Below the pieces are notes generated by a model, which was not told the origin of the DNA, ran no database searches, and was given only the letters and a program-made list of their open reading frames with translations. This document shows positions 24,217 to 35,584 of a stretch of 64,000 nt of DNA, piece by piece; positions within the stretch are counted from its first letter, which is position 1, and every line of letters begins with the position of its first letter. The stretch covers positions 28,775,433 through 28,839,432 of the forward strand of contig NC_056766.1 in assembly GCF_018687715.1 (NCBI RefSeq), in the 5' to 3' direction. The stretch is from Carya illinoinensis (Eukaryota; Streptophyta; Magnoliopsida; Fagales; Juglandaceae). The translations under genes were made by a program, and so were the position numbers.

Positions 24217-25502
24217 ATAATGGTTGTTGGCGTGCCATGTAACTTGAAAATTTGAGAAATGAACAACTTAGCTATTGTTGCTATAGTGAAGGGGTGGGAC
24301 AATGGCAAGAAGCGAGCAAATTTAGTGAATCTATAAACTACTACAAAAATTGTAGAAAACCCTTGTGACATAGGCAATGCTTCAATAAAATCCATGGAGA
24401 TATCACTCCATGATCTTGTTGGAACTAGCAAGGGCTGCAACAGCCCAGCTGGCTATAAATTCCCAACTTTGCATTTTTGACATAGGGAATTCTCTAATAA
24501 CATTCTTTGTATCTTTCCTCATACCAGCCCAAACAAAGTCTACCTTGGCCCGCGTAATGACTTTTGATATCCTAAATGATCTCCAACTGCAGGACTGTGT
24601 ATAAACTATAGAATATTCTACTTCAAGAGAGATGTTGCTGATAAAAATAATATGACTTTCTTAAACAATAGCCCATTTTTAACCTCAAATATATGATCAG
24701 CTGAAGATCCTTGCTAAAACTGCCCATAAATCTCAAAAATCTCTCTATCTAACAAATAAGAAGCTTTCAATTCTTCCAACCAAACTGGATCAAGCACTAT
24801 GATGACAGAAAGAGCAACCTTTATTTCTGACCCTTCACACCTTCTTGAGAGTGCATCTGTAGCTACATTTTCTTTGCCAATTTTTTATTCAATGGTGAAG
24901 TCACATCCAAGTAGCTTACTTATCCATTTATGTTGTGATGGTGTGCCTATCTTTTGTTCCAATAGAAACTTCAAACTTTTTTGATCTGTTTTTATCACAA
25001 AGGCAGCCCTTAACAATTAAGGTCTCCACTTCTTCACAAGAAGCACCAAGGCCAACAACTCTTTCTCATAAGTAGATAAATCTAATATTTTGCCTTTCAA
25101 AGCTTGACTTAAAAGAGCCATGGGTTTCCCATCTTGCATCAACACTACACCAACATCCCTTCTAGATGCATCAAACTCTAAAAGAAGGGTCTCGAGAAGT
25201 TAGGCAAAGCCAACAGAAGTGGACCAGTGACTACATGCTTCTAGGCCTCAAATGCTTTGGAAGCTTTAGGTCCCCATAGAAATGAATCTTTCCTCAACAA
25301 ATCAGTGAGTGGGGTAGCAATCAACCAATAACTTTTCACAAAGTTCCTATAGTTTCCAATTAAACCAAAGAATCCCCTCAAGGCTTCAATGGATTTGGGC
25401 AAGGACCAGTCAATCATGGCCTTTATTTTAGATGGATATGCTTTTACCCCATTTGTAGAAACCAAAGGCCCCAGATAATCTATTTCAACACAATCGAATT
25501 TA
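24217..25502 (-). pseudogene. gypsy RT end, RNase H and integrase N-terminal half
   Basis: On the minus strand: KAMIDWSLPKSIEALRGFFG (RT connection), LLEFDASRRDVGVVLMQDGK and LSTYEKELLALVLLVKKW (RNase H), NVATDALSRR, then an integrase zinc-binding region with CQKC and DISMDFIEALP, the first catalytic Asp region. Several in-frame stops. It ends at HGTPTTII at the hAT target site. The protein would act in cytoplasmic particles during retrotransposition; this copy is dead. Confidence 0.85.
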
Positions 25503-27176
25503 CACTTAGTAGATGTTTGAGATTGCGGTCGAAAATATACCTTATATGTTTAGAGCTTATAACTTAAGTAATAAGTTCTACTATTAAAAAGTTATTTATT
25601 GTTTTGTAACCATATGTTTAAAACACTTTCAAACATGTTACATTTTTTGGAAACAAACTAAAAAAATATTTTTTAAGGTAGAAATAACAATTATTTAATA
25701 TTTTAAAAATTACAATCATATCCTTGAAAATTTGAAAGTTGTAATTATCTGAAAGTTATATAGATATTTTCACCCATTGATAATCCTTTTAAAACTTGAA
25801 TTACGTTATGTATTATTCGGAAAAACATGTTGAAAAAGCATCATAATCATGTTTTTCCTCAAACGTACCTTATTCTGTTGCCTGCCGTTAGATGAGAGGG
25901 TGTGCACTCTAGGAATTCTATTAGCCTCAAGCTGCAATTGCTGTGTTAATAAAACAGAGGAGACCCTGAATCATGTTCTGAGCATGGGGTCAATTTGCAA
26001 GTATGGTATGGAAGAGAGCGGCATTGGTGTTTGGTATTATAAACATGGGAGCAGAGCCCTAGAGGGTGAAGATCAGCAAGTGGTTCAGAATTACAAAAAA
26101 ATCAACACAGAAGGGAACGGTAATTGGTTTATTCTTGTTGTTATCTATTGGAGAATCTGGCTTCAATGTTGTAAAGCCTGCATGGAAGATAAGCAAGAAT
26201 CGGGAGAGGCAGTTTGGTTAGCTGTGTGATGTTGTCTTGCCAAAATTGTAAATGGTGTGAAGGGTGCACTGCCTTATTTAGATCAGAAAATATTGACAGA
26301 GCTTCATGTGAAAACAAGCAAGCCAAAGGGTAGAATTCCCTTCAAAGGGGTCTAGGAAAAGCCCACTGAATGTTGGTTGAAGCTAAATGTTGATGGGTCT
26401 TGTAGAGGGAATCCGGGTTCTTGTGGTGGTGAAGGTATCATTCAAGATTCAGTTGGTAATATGAAGGCCGCCTTCTATAAAAAATTTTAACTGGGTACTT
26501 ACAATGGAGCGGAGTTGAGGGCTATTATTAGTGGTGTTCAGCTTTGTAAAGAGTTAGGATATCAGAATATTTGTATTGAAAGTGATTCGGAGTTAGTGGT
26601 GGGCTGGCTCATTTCACTTATGGGATTTTTGGGAACAATTAGAGGAGGAGGTTTGTGTCTCTATAAAGCACCAATTTAGAGAAGCGAATCAGGCGGCGGA
26701 TTTTCTGGCTCGTTAAGGAGAGGGAGGTAACACAAAGAGATATTTTGCAAGTGATGTAATGCCTAGTAAAATGAGAGGACTTGTTCATATGGATAAGCTC
26801 AGGATTCCAAATCTTTGGCTGTAATTAGATTTTTGCTTTATGGGTTTGTTTCAATTTGATTTTGTTTTGGGTTTTATATAGGTTTTGCTTGATTGGTTGG
26901 TTTTCGTTTTAATAGTTTTGTTGATTGAGAGGGTTGGTATAGGATATTTGTAAAGGCCTTGGGTTCTAAGTTACACTGTTTTCCTCCGCCATAAGCGAGG
27001 ATTTTTTAATAAAAGTGGCAGGGGGTCATTTGTGGATATGTGATATTTTCTCTTCGATTAAAAAAAAAAGTGTTTTAATTTATAACATCCAAACAATCTA
27101 TTTTTTTTATTAAAGAACTTTTAAGGCTATTTAACCACTTTTAAACTCCTATCACAACCCCAAACAGGCCCTTACT
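25503..27176. mobile_element. DNA element inserted between RT and RNase H, hosting a LINE
   Basis: Between the two RT pieces lie AT-rich flanks whose ends resemble each other in inverse: GTTTGAGATTGCGGT at 25506 and, complemented, GTTTGGGGTTGTGAT from the right end, where GGGCCTGTTTGG is a familiar plant TIR start. The middle (25849-27070) is a plus-strand LINE. The left border and a target duplication are not clear. Confidence 0.45.
25849..27070 (+). mobile_element. LINE ORF2 3' portion relic
   Basis: The plus strand carries a zinc-knuckle-like reverse-transcriptase tail (LPLDERVCTLGILLASSCNC followed by C and a NHVL box) and then an RNase H-like domain with LKLNVDGSCRGNPGSCGGEG, YNGAELRAI and IESDSELVVGW. 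After a frame break come NQAADFLAR and a short C-terminal tail. A run of A at 27060-27070 ends it. L1-type, several stops, truncated upstream. Confidence 0.75.
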
Positions 27177-27179
27177 CCG

Positions 27180-27650
27180 ATCCTCATTGGGTTTGCTATA
27201 GACTAAAATGTCATAAAAAAAAGACTATAACAAACTTACGAAGAAAAGTTTGGAATATCTTATTTATCAAATTTTGAAAAGTTGTTGGCGTATTGGTTCA
27301 ACTAAAAGGCATAACCAAAAACTCAAAATGCCCTCAATGTGTTCTGAGTGCAGTCTTCTCATTGTCACTCTCCCTTACCCTTATTTGATGATAACTAGTC
27401 TCAGGTCCAATTTAGAGAATATGGTGGCACCAAATAACTCATCCAGCAACTCATTTATAACAGGTACTAGAAACTTATCCTTCACAATTTCCTTGTTGAG
27501 AACCCTATAGTCAATGCACATGGGCCAAGTACCATATGATTTTCTCGTCGACAGCAAATGTAAAGAAAAATGAGATTGACTATTTTGAATTACCTCAACA
27601 TCCAATAAAAACTAGACAACCTTTTCAATCTTGAAGTTCTGAAAAGTTGT
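27180..27650 (-). pseudogene. gypsy reverse transcriptase relic
   Basis: Minus strand: KIEKVV, VIQNSQSHFS, GTWPMCIDYRVLNK, then INELLDELFGATIFSKLDLR and, in other frames, a degenerate F-YDILVYSK box where the catalytic pair should be. This is the palm and fingers region of Ty3/gypsy RT. It is followed on the minus strand by the RT connection at 25500 once the DNA element is removed. Confidence 0.8.
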
Positions 27651-27654
27651 AACA

Positions 27655-27910
27655 ATTGGTATTAGAGCCTCCAAGAAATGAATTGTATTAAACTTTTTGA
27701 ATGAATGTTCTTTACACGAGTTTAAGTTCTTATACTTTTGAATTACAGTTGTTTTGGTTACATTGGTAAGGATAAAATGGTAATCTAACTACATTAAGTG
27801 AGGAAAACTACGTTATTTCATCCCATTAATGAATCGCTACCCATGTGCTTCTTATTCCTTCATTCCCCAACTCAATTCATCCCTATAGCCTCTCATTTCT
27901 TCTTAAGTCT
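27655..27910. repeat. retroelement-derived dispersed repeat, copy 2
   Basis: Partner of 12917-13176 in the same orientation. It opens with TTGGTATTAGAGC, eleven of twelve bases matching the usual primer-binding site for initiator Met-tRNA (TGGTATCAGAGC). That suggests an LTR/leader junction on the plus strand, next to a minus-strand RT relic. Confidence 0.55.
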
Positions 27911-28859
27911 CCTTTGTACTGTTGCACCTCCACTCACAACCATAACATCAATACTCCTATCAAAGAATCCAAATTTCAAGAATATTAAATTTAGGTAGCT
28001 TTGAATGCATGAAGTCTAGATTTAGCATCCAAGAAATGTTGGTCAACCGAAGAAGGGTTTCGAAGCCTCGGTAGCAAATTTTGCATGCAAGGGATTCCGT
28101 GGAAGTCAAATAAACGAATCAGCAAGCCCTCTGCAGCGGGTCGTCCAATCTCACAGATCAAGAAAGAGTGAAAATATGTATAGAACTAGTGGGGCATGGA
28201 GTAAGGATGAACCATTCACTATGCAGGGAAATGGTTAATGCTATGAAAATTTATACTTACCACACTTTCATCTCACTATGATGAGGTGGTATTACTTATC
28301 AACTTTTAAATGATGATCCAAGGTTGATAAAAGTATCACATTTTATATAATAAAACGAAAATGTCGTATGTAGCATTACTCTAGAAAATATTCGATCATT
28401 AGTAAGGCAATGCTATATTGGCATTTGACAACAAGCCCTTGCTTTTCTGTGGAGGTGGAGGATTGTATAGATCAACTTTAACTTATAGTACTTGCTATAG
28501 GGCCTGATGGCGAGTCTAGGAGAAGGGTCTCTGAAGGGTAAAAAAAAAAGAAAGGTTTAGGAAGCCCGAAGGCACTTCGAGGTAGAAAGATGAGGGTGAT
28601 AAACAATGCCTAATGATTATACTATATAGGGTACAAATCAAGGTGCCATCAACATTTAAATTGCATTCCTCAAGTTTATGTAATTCTAGAATCATCAAAA
28701 TGGGTTATATAGAATCTGAGAGTGTCATAAGCTACGAAGCTACTTGGGGATCTCTACCTTACCCAAGATATCCAAGAAAGAGATCCTACACTCCAAGGAT
28801 GTCCACTAAATTGGCTACATACTATCTTTGTTAAGTTTGCCTTCAGATTGGATACTGCA
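27911..28859. other. unassigned sequence between retroelement relics
   Basis: No gene or recognisable element. Short frames only. Possibly leader or gag remains of the retroelement. Confidence 0.35.
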
Positions 28860-30920
28860 TAACCAATCTAGTTTAGTCCAGTTTTGGACATATTTTAAAA
28901 CCGAATCGGTATACATCGACTTTGAGAATTGAAGAACCGATACTGGACCGATTCATCACTGAAACCAAAACTTTCAATTTTACCGGTTCTGGTCTAGTTT
29001 TACCGATGTAATTTCAATGATGAAAACCTCAAAAAGTTTTCTAGAATAGAGAAATATAGCAAGAGATGTGCCCAATTATTTACGAAACTAAAAATACATA
29101 TTTAATACATATGATCAAATGTGTAGAAAAGTATTTATAAAAAAGAATATATATTATAATTCATTATGTCATAAGATGTATATATCCTTGATATATGAAT
29201 AATTCTAAAGGTAGTCCTGGTCAGGGGACTCCTTGCGCATGCCTAACATATTACTCCCAAGTATGAAACACATCATTTCATTTAAGTGGAATTGAGATGT
29301 CTTGTGACTAACTGGAGCAGACAGTGAGTATTGGAGAAGACCAATAGAATGACCTTCTCGGGTCCTTCCTAAAAGCTAGTCCTTCATCCCTTTCCTAATC
29401 TAAGTCCTATGTCCCCTTGCTGAGCAGCTAGCGCGAGTCCTCCGTTTCCTTTCTCATCTCAATCCACTAGATAGAATGTTAGAAAGCGAACTCCTAGAAT
29501 CTTGCAAAATTCTTCACTAAATCAATATTTAGTAGTCATATATGTTATCATCTTAACTCAAATCCTTGTTGCGACAACAAATCAATATTTGCAGGTTAGG
29601 TCATGTATCGATATTTACAGTATGCATTTTAATTGTGTTTTATTTTACATTCTAGAACAAAAATGGATGCATTTGTCAAAATCTTACCTTGCTAGGTGTT
29701 GCTCTTCCTTCTAAATGTAGGGATGGTTCCTTACCTGTTAGGTGGCCGACAATGGTGGAAGAGAAGATGAACTCAACACCATACAAACAAAAGTAAAATA
29801 ATTCTTCTGTAGATACCCCATACAGCTTCCCCAAAAAGCATAGATGAAAGAGTTAATTTTTGGATAGGATTTACTTCACATCGATCTAGAACCTTTTCTT
29901 TTCTCTCTCTCAATTTTTTTCCCTTTTTTTTTTTTGTTTTTTTTTTTTTTTTTGCGGCTGAACTTAGATCATTTCCAAATATATTAAGGGAGCTCATTTT
30001 ATCCAGATTCAAGCAAACTTGAAATGCAATCCAGCAAAAGAGGAAAAATAGAAAGAGACAAGTGAGAGGAGAAGTTCAGCAAACCTTCACTGAGTCGTTC
30101 GCCAGATCGGGGTTGCACGTAACAATTCTTACGTGGTCAGCTGCTGACGGTGCTGGAGGAGAAAATCAAGTCGATGTTGGGGGATGGAGCTCGAAGTAGA
30201 TGGATTTCGGGAATACTCGCAACGAACATGAAAATGAGAGAGTGGTCAAAGTCGATGTACGAGGAAGTGGACGGTGGTGGTGGACACGACCACCACTACT
30301 CAATCGGACCTGGATTGAAGAGAGGAGGGTGGGAAGTTTTTTAGTCCATTTCGGAAACACAATTTTTCATTTTGATGGAAGAAGAAATAAGGGGCATTGT
30401 TGTAATTTAAATAAATTTTAAGGGCAATTATGTCCTAGAGTGCATGAGCAATCCCTGTATGTAGACGGACTCTTGATATATATATATATATAACAAAAGT
30501 AGGTTTTTATTAATAACTTAATATTAATGTTCATGTTTAATATTAAAATTTTATGTTCTAAAATTAAAATTTATATGTTATATCAAATTTTATAACTTAT
30601 TTTAAAATTTATAAAATTAGTTTTATGTTATATCAAATATTTTATTCATTTTATGTTATAAGATTATTAGACATGAATAATAAAATTTTAAAATTTGATG
30701 TTATATTAATTAACGATAAAAAAAATTATATATAATATAAAAAATTATATATATATAAATCGGTCTGGTCTAGTCCAATGTTAGAAAAAGAAAAATCGAA
30801 ACCAGACCTACATAGCAAAATTGGAACCGATATTGGACCGAATTGGTTTTGCACCAGACCGAACACACCAGTTTGGTCCAGTTCACTAGTTTTCCAAATT
30901 TTTTTGTTCAACCCTAAATA
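28860..30920. mobile_element. hAT-like element, copy 2 of an AT-rich family
   Basis: Both ends carry hAT-MITE-type subterminal motifs (GGACCGATTC and TCGGT on the left; TTGGTCCAGTTCACTAGTTTT on the right), and the complement of the right end starts TTAGGGTTGAAC. The AT-rich block at 29090-29210 matches 23120-23206 inverted and holds the intact version of the LINE target site found there. The interior (29220-30470) has no recognised gene; a frame at 30150-30344 is short and unassigned. Confidence 0.5.
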
Positions 30921-30929
30921 CCAATCCTA

Positions 30930-31480
30930 AAACATAGAGTAAGTACCACATGTAGAAGAGACAAAACAGTTGGCCTTGCTAATCAATGGTGTCGTTGACA
31001 AATAGCAAATGAGAGATGCCAAACTTGGTTCCATTTCTGGAACCAACCGAAAAACTCGATAAAAATCCCTATGTTCCATGATAGAAATAATCTTGTTCAG
31101 AGCCTCGACGATAATAACAAATAATAAGGGGAATAATGGATCCCCTTAATGTATAACCTTGAAAGCTGCTAAAAAGCCCATGTGGTAACTGAAGATGTAC
31201 ATTGTTTGATCCATCCACACCATTTCTCATCAAACCTGCATCATCCAGCAAAGTAGGAAACCTCAATTTACATGATCACATGCCTTCTCCATGTGCAATT
31301 TGTAAATCACTCCTGACTTGTCGAATCTTAACCTACCATCCAGACATGCCTTAGCAATAAGTTTGAACTAACAAAAAAAAAATGATCAATTTAGATGAAT
31401 CTCCTCAAAGGATATCACCCTCTCTTTTTGGAAAATCGAATGGACTTCATACCAGAATATCTGATCACATTGAGGTTTGA
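30930..31480 (-). pseudogene. LINE reverse transcriptase relic
   Basis: Minus-strand frames hold VIYKLHMEKACDHVN, then GDPLFPLLFVIIVEALNKII, the L1-type RT fingers and palm. The expected F-x-DD box is not visible. Multiple stops and frameshifts. It lies 0.6 kb past the stop codon of the small membrane-protein gene. Confidence 0.65.
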
Positions 31481-32092
31481 CCAGCTACATTAATTGATTC
31501 AATAGCAAACAGCCACACGAGGTAAAATAATCCCACCATAGTGTCCCTCTTTGGACCAAAGAATCGAACAAATTATATCTACCCTAAAAGACAAATCCAT
31601 TGGGATTCGACCAGCTAGGTATCTAATTTTGGTAGAGTGTCCAAGAGCAATCTATGACCGGATTTCATAGCATAAGAACATTTTAACCATAATTCTGGTG
31701 GAGTCATCAGAGGCCTAGATTTTAGGCTTTTCCAGTAGAATAGCAGCGCAAATAACATCATCACCCTTAAACAAATAAGTTTACAGCTAATGTCTGTCCA
31801 TGCTTAGAAAGTGATAAAGAACATAAGATAGATCTCATTTTATATATTATACCATGGAAGGGAAAAGTTCTCCCATATCATGAAACATTACAGAACAAGC
31901 ACACAGCCCAGTAGATGCTGAATGACATCCAAAGACAAATATTTTAATTACTTGTCTCGTCACAATGAACAGATGTTGAATATCATTCAAAAAGAGTGAA
32001 ACCTTCCATTACTCATCCAATGACAACCTAAACATACCCACAAACAGAAAGCCTTCACATCATCAGTAGACCCACCTCATCATCTACTTTTG

Positions 32093-34942
32093 TTACTTCT
32101 CGGCCTTTTGCTCCTTTTCAGCCCCAGTGTTGCTTGGTTTAGGGATTGGTTGTATTCTCACATAAGGGTTCCTAGTCAACGTTTCTCCTCTCAGAGCAGC
32201 AACATAACGGTCATTTGTATCCTCTTTCCGCTGCAGCTCCCCAAGGTATTCTGCCAGTCTCTCTCGATTTGCTTTCCCCATCATCTGATTCACAGTTTCA
32301 AGCAACAAAATGCCAACATGTTTATCCACTTACAGATTGAAATGCTTCAGAGAATCAATCCAAAATTGAAATGCACCTCAAGTGAACGAGTCAAATTATT
32401 TGGTCAAAGTAATGGTAGTGAAGACTTGAGCATAAATGCTTCAAGATAAATTATGGATATGTTTTTAGAAGGAAAGGGAGAGACACTAGTTGAGGGTAGG
32501 GTGAAAAAATCATGTGTACCTATATTCTATAAACTTAAAAAAAAAAGACGAAACCAAATTTTGGTCACATAATAAGGAATCTACCATTGTAAGTTTTAGT
32601 AAACCAGTAGCAAACCAGCACAATGAACAAGAATGGTTGAATTTCTTAAATAAAAAATAATCTAACTAACTTATGATATATTGAGCAAATTAGCATATCT
32701 TGAGTTATTATGCAATAAAAAAACCTTTAAGTGAGCACCAATGTAAGCACCTTGATCTCCAAAATTTGTTCGGGCATATTGGATTTTTCTCCCTTCACTC
32801 TCCTCATGTTTATGTGCTAGCGATGAAAAACCACACAAACTTCAATTAAATGGAAAGGACCAAGGGCCCTATAGTGTGCCAAAGTAACTCTAATCATCAA
32901 GAGTCATAACTTATATGGTCTTTAACTTCCTCTAAAATTCATTAACATTTATCAATCAATTGGTTACTAAACCTTTTTTTTTAGGTAAATTGGTTATAAT
33001 AAACTGCAAAAGGCATTGAGTAAGATAAACAAAGGATATGTATCAGGATAATTACAATACATTATTAACATTTGGGAAATTTAACACTCTGTCACCCTAG
33101 GTTTAAGAATAACATCATTTTTAAAAATCTAGGGGACCCAGAATGCTACTAACCTTTAAATCATTTATGTAGAAGCCTGGTATACACGATTCCATACCTA
33201 AAACAAAATATACTTCATTAAAATTTAAAAGAGACTCTGCGGAAGCACTTGTTGAAAATCATTTTAAGTCTCATGTGCTTAACAAAATAGATTTAATGAC
33301 TGAAAACATAAAACTAAATATCTCATAAACTGCCTAGGCCTCTATTTCGTCTACCTAAGTCAAGTCCCATCCTGCAGCATCTTTCTCACAATGACCATAA
33401 CCTTGGGTTGTTAAAACATTAAAAAAATAAAAAAATGAGTCGTATACTCAATAAGCAATACATCACGTAGTAAAAATAACATAAACATAGGGTTCCCTTG
33501 AAAAATGTGCATACTTAATACTTATACTAACATAAACATGTAAAATGTACTAAGCATAACTCATTAAACTTGTCTTTCCCTTTCTTTAATGACTGGCATA
33601 CCTTAACCCCCTGTATGCAGGATTGTGCACCGGTTTCACTGCCTATGGCCACAAGGGGAACCGCTTAACTTATCATAACATACTATGATGGACCGCGCTT
33701 AGGTCCATGGCTTGAACATCCACCTATAACTGCATTGGTACCATGTATCTCTTATGGTCATTCTTAAAGCTTATTCATAACTCGTCTTTTATCTTTCTTA
33801 CCACATGCATTACCACGATGCATGTAAAACACATAATAACATAGCTCATTGTAGTCATAAATGAAAACATATCATGATGCATGTAAAATGCATAATAGCA
33901 TAATAACATGACATTAAACTCACTTAATCATATCATAACTTGGTACGTAGAAAGGGGGTTTCAATAAAAGACCATAAATACATAATACGTGAAAAAAAAA
34001 AAGAAAAGAACAAAATACATAATACGTGAAAAAAAAGAAAAGAAAAAAAAAAAGTGCATTGTTTACCATCCATGTAAGGGAACGATCATGCTACTCTCAT
34101 AATTTAGAAAATATGTGTGACATTGAAGGGCATGATCATATTACTTTTTTAATTCTGTATCTGAAACTAAAACTCAAAGATCTAGATGTTGGCTATCATG
34201 AAGGGCATATCAGAAGCATTGGACAATACACCCATCAAGAGGATTGCACTCCCTTTTGTCATTTAGGACTCAACCGCTGCGAGAACAAAATAACAAAACT
34301 ATATGTCAAACGCTTCTCAAACACCGCAAAAATAAAGAATTTTTCATTCCCTCTACCCATACAAGCTAGAGCATTAGAGACACAGAAAAAGAATATTTGC
34401 AGAAACTCCTTCCTCTTAATTTTCCGTCGAAAACTAATTGAGTTGTACTGTCGTAGAACCTTAGGTATAAAAGTTGTGCCTCAGGGTACAAGATGTAAAG
34501 TCAATAAACCAAAATGGCGTATAAAATATTCTGTCCATTTGGAATTATTCTTGGAGATAAAGGGTCACCCATTTGTTCGTCTTCTGAGGCTACTTTGGAT
34601 TTCGGTTTGGAACTCTGTTTCAGTTTAGGTCTCTCAGATATGTTGGGTCCTTATAAATGAAAACTAAATAATGAAATCAAAGGTGAAAGCAAAAGAAATG
34701 ATGCATAGATTGACAGATTAAAAAAAAAAAAAAGTGCGTACGATTGTTTCTGGGCGGGGATTGTTGCGGAGACGGGCTTCGAGCTCAGGGTTGCGAGAGT
34801 TGGTGAGCTGCATCACGGCGTAACCAATAATCCCGGGGACGACGCCGCATATGGTGGCGAACGTAATGAAGAAGGGCTTCGACTCCTTTGTCCTCCTCAC
34901 CAGCCACCTCCATGTCTCGCTCTTCTCCCATAGTATCGACAT
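32093..34942 (-). CDS. conserved small plant protein with one membrane segment
   Basis: Two exons, 34942-34742 and 32284-32093, join in phase 0 at GTACGC...AATCAG to give 130 residues. Residues 1-22 are basic and aromatic (MSILWEKSETWRW, then VRRTK); 24-46 are a hydrophobic segment with GVVPGIIGY; 49-60 read TNSRNPELEARL. The second exon (68-130) starts MMGKANRERLAEYLGEL, continues KEDTNDRYVAALRGETL and ends in a charged tail. The reading frame is clean and the splice restores a continuous helix-plus-tail protein. I believe similar proteins exist across land plants, but I know no assigned function and give none. A single-span membrane protein with a soluble C-terminal side, perhaps organellar, is the most that can be inferred. 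The start is the first ATG, followed at once by the conserved-looking core. Confidence 0.8.
32285..34741 (-). other. 2.46-kb intron of the small membrane-protein gene
   Basis: GT-AG on the minus strand. It holds LTR-like debris (about 33120-33990) and an overlapping plus-strand open frame of 200 codons at 34026-34628 with no recognised domain. Much of its length is probably inserted DNA. Confidence 0.65.
33120..33990. mobile_element. LTR-like debris in intron
   Basis: Non-coding sequence related in layout and short phrases to 38160-38770 (for example ATGAGTC, AATA and CATAGGG runs in the same order). It contains a block at 33600-33720 (CACTGCCTATGGCCAC) of the style seen in plant LTRs. No borders or target duplication found. 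Confidence 0.35.
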
Positions 34943-35516
34943 TCAATCCTTCTCTTCTCTGCTCTTCTGTGCTGAAGGACTCGACAATACCATTCTACGC
35001 TTGGCCCTTTGGGTAGATCGAGAGTATCAGATATTCTTATAATACTTTGTTATTGTTTATTATTTTATTATTATTTTTTATTATTATACATTATTTTTAT
35101 TATAATTTAATATTTTATTATTATTTTTTATATTTTTTTATTATTGCTCACGACCCTTCTCAATACTTCCCACTGTCTAAACCTACGTTTACTTTTTCAT
35201 TACCAAGGCTCGATAGATTCGTGGCCTTTTAAACCTACCATATTAGCTTGGTTTGAATAGTAATATTTTAATACATATTTTAATATTATTTAATATTTTT
35301 TTATCTTTTATTACAATTCAAAAAATATTTGAGATTATCTCACTCTCCAAACACAACATTTTTAATAAGCAAAATAGTATCACATTATTTTATTACTATT
35401 TACAATCAATTCATTATTATTAATAAACTATTAACTATTTTTATTTTTATTTTTCACTATTATTTACAAGAGATATAAAATTACTTCAACATCCAAACAT
35501 AATCTAAAACTACCGT
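34943..35516. other. 5' flank of the small membrane-protein gene
   Basis: AT-rich. From about 35235 it includes a MITE-like block ending ATCCAAACATAATC. No TATA box could be assigned with confidence. Confidence 0.35.
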
Positions 35517-35584
35517 CTGGATTCCACACAATCACGTGGCATTTGGTTCACTGGATTCCACACAATCACGTGGCATTTGGTTCA
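35517..35584 (-). promoter_or_regulatory. 34-bp tandem duplication carrying two ABRE/G-box cores
   Basis: The 34-base unit at 35517-35550 repeats exactly at 35551-35584. Each holds CACGTGGC, the core of plant ABA-response and G-box elements bound by bZIP factors. It lies 575-640 bp upstream of the start codon of the minus-strand small gene. The duplication is seen; the regulatory role is inference. Confidence 0.5.

Larger units (their letters stand above)
12917..27910 (-). mobile_element. Ty3/gypsy element broken by nested insertions
   Basis: Reading the minus strand from high to low coordinates gives reverse transcriptase (about 27650-27180), RNase H and integrase N-terminal part (25500-24217), integrase C-terminal part and chromodomain-like end (18922-18069). 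Removing the insertions at 25503-27176, 18923-24216 and 13180-18065 leaves the pieces in the order of one pol gene, each resuming where the other stops. The chromodomain-type end suggests a chromovirus. Related repeats lie outside both ends (12917-13176 and 27655-27910). Gag and protease are not seen. Confidence 0.7.

Noticed and set aside
25849..26229. 126-codon plus frame as an independent gene
   Set aside because: It matches the end of a LINE ORF2 and is followed by the LINE RNase H-like domain and an A-run.
34718..34942. 74-residue protein as a complete single-exon gene
   Set aside because: The last residues (VRTFFFF) come from reading past a GTACGC donor into a poly-A tract; the exon joins 32284-32093 in phase.
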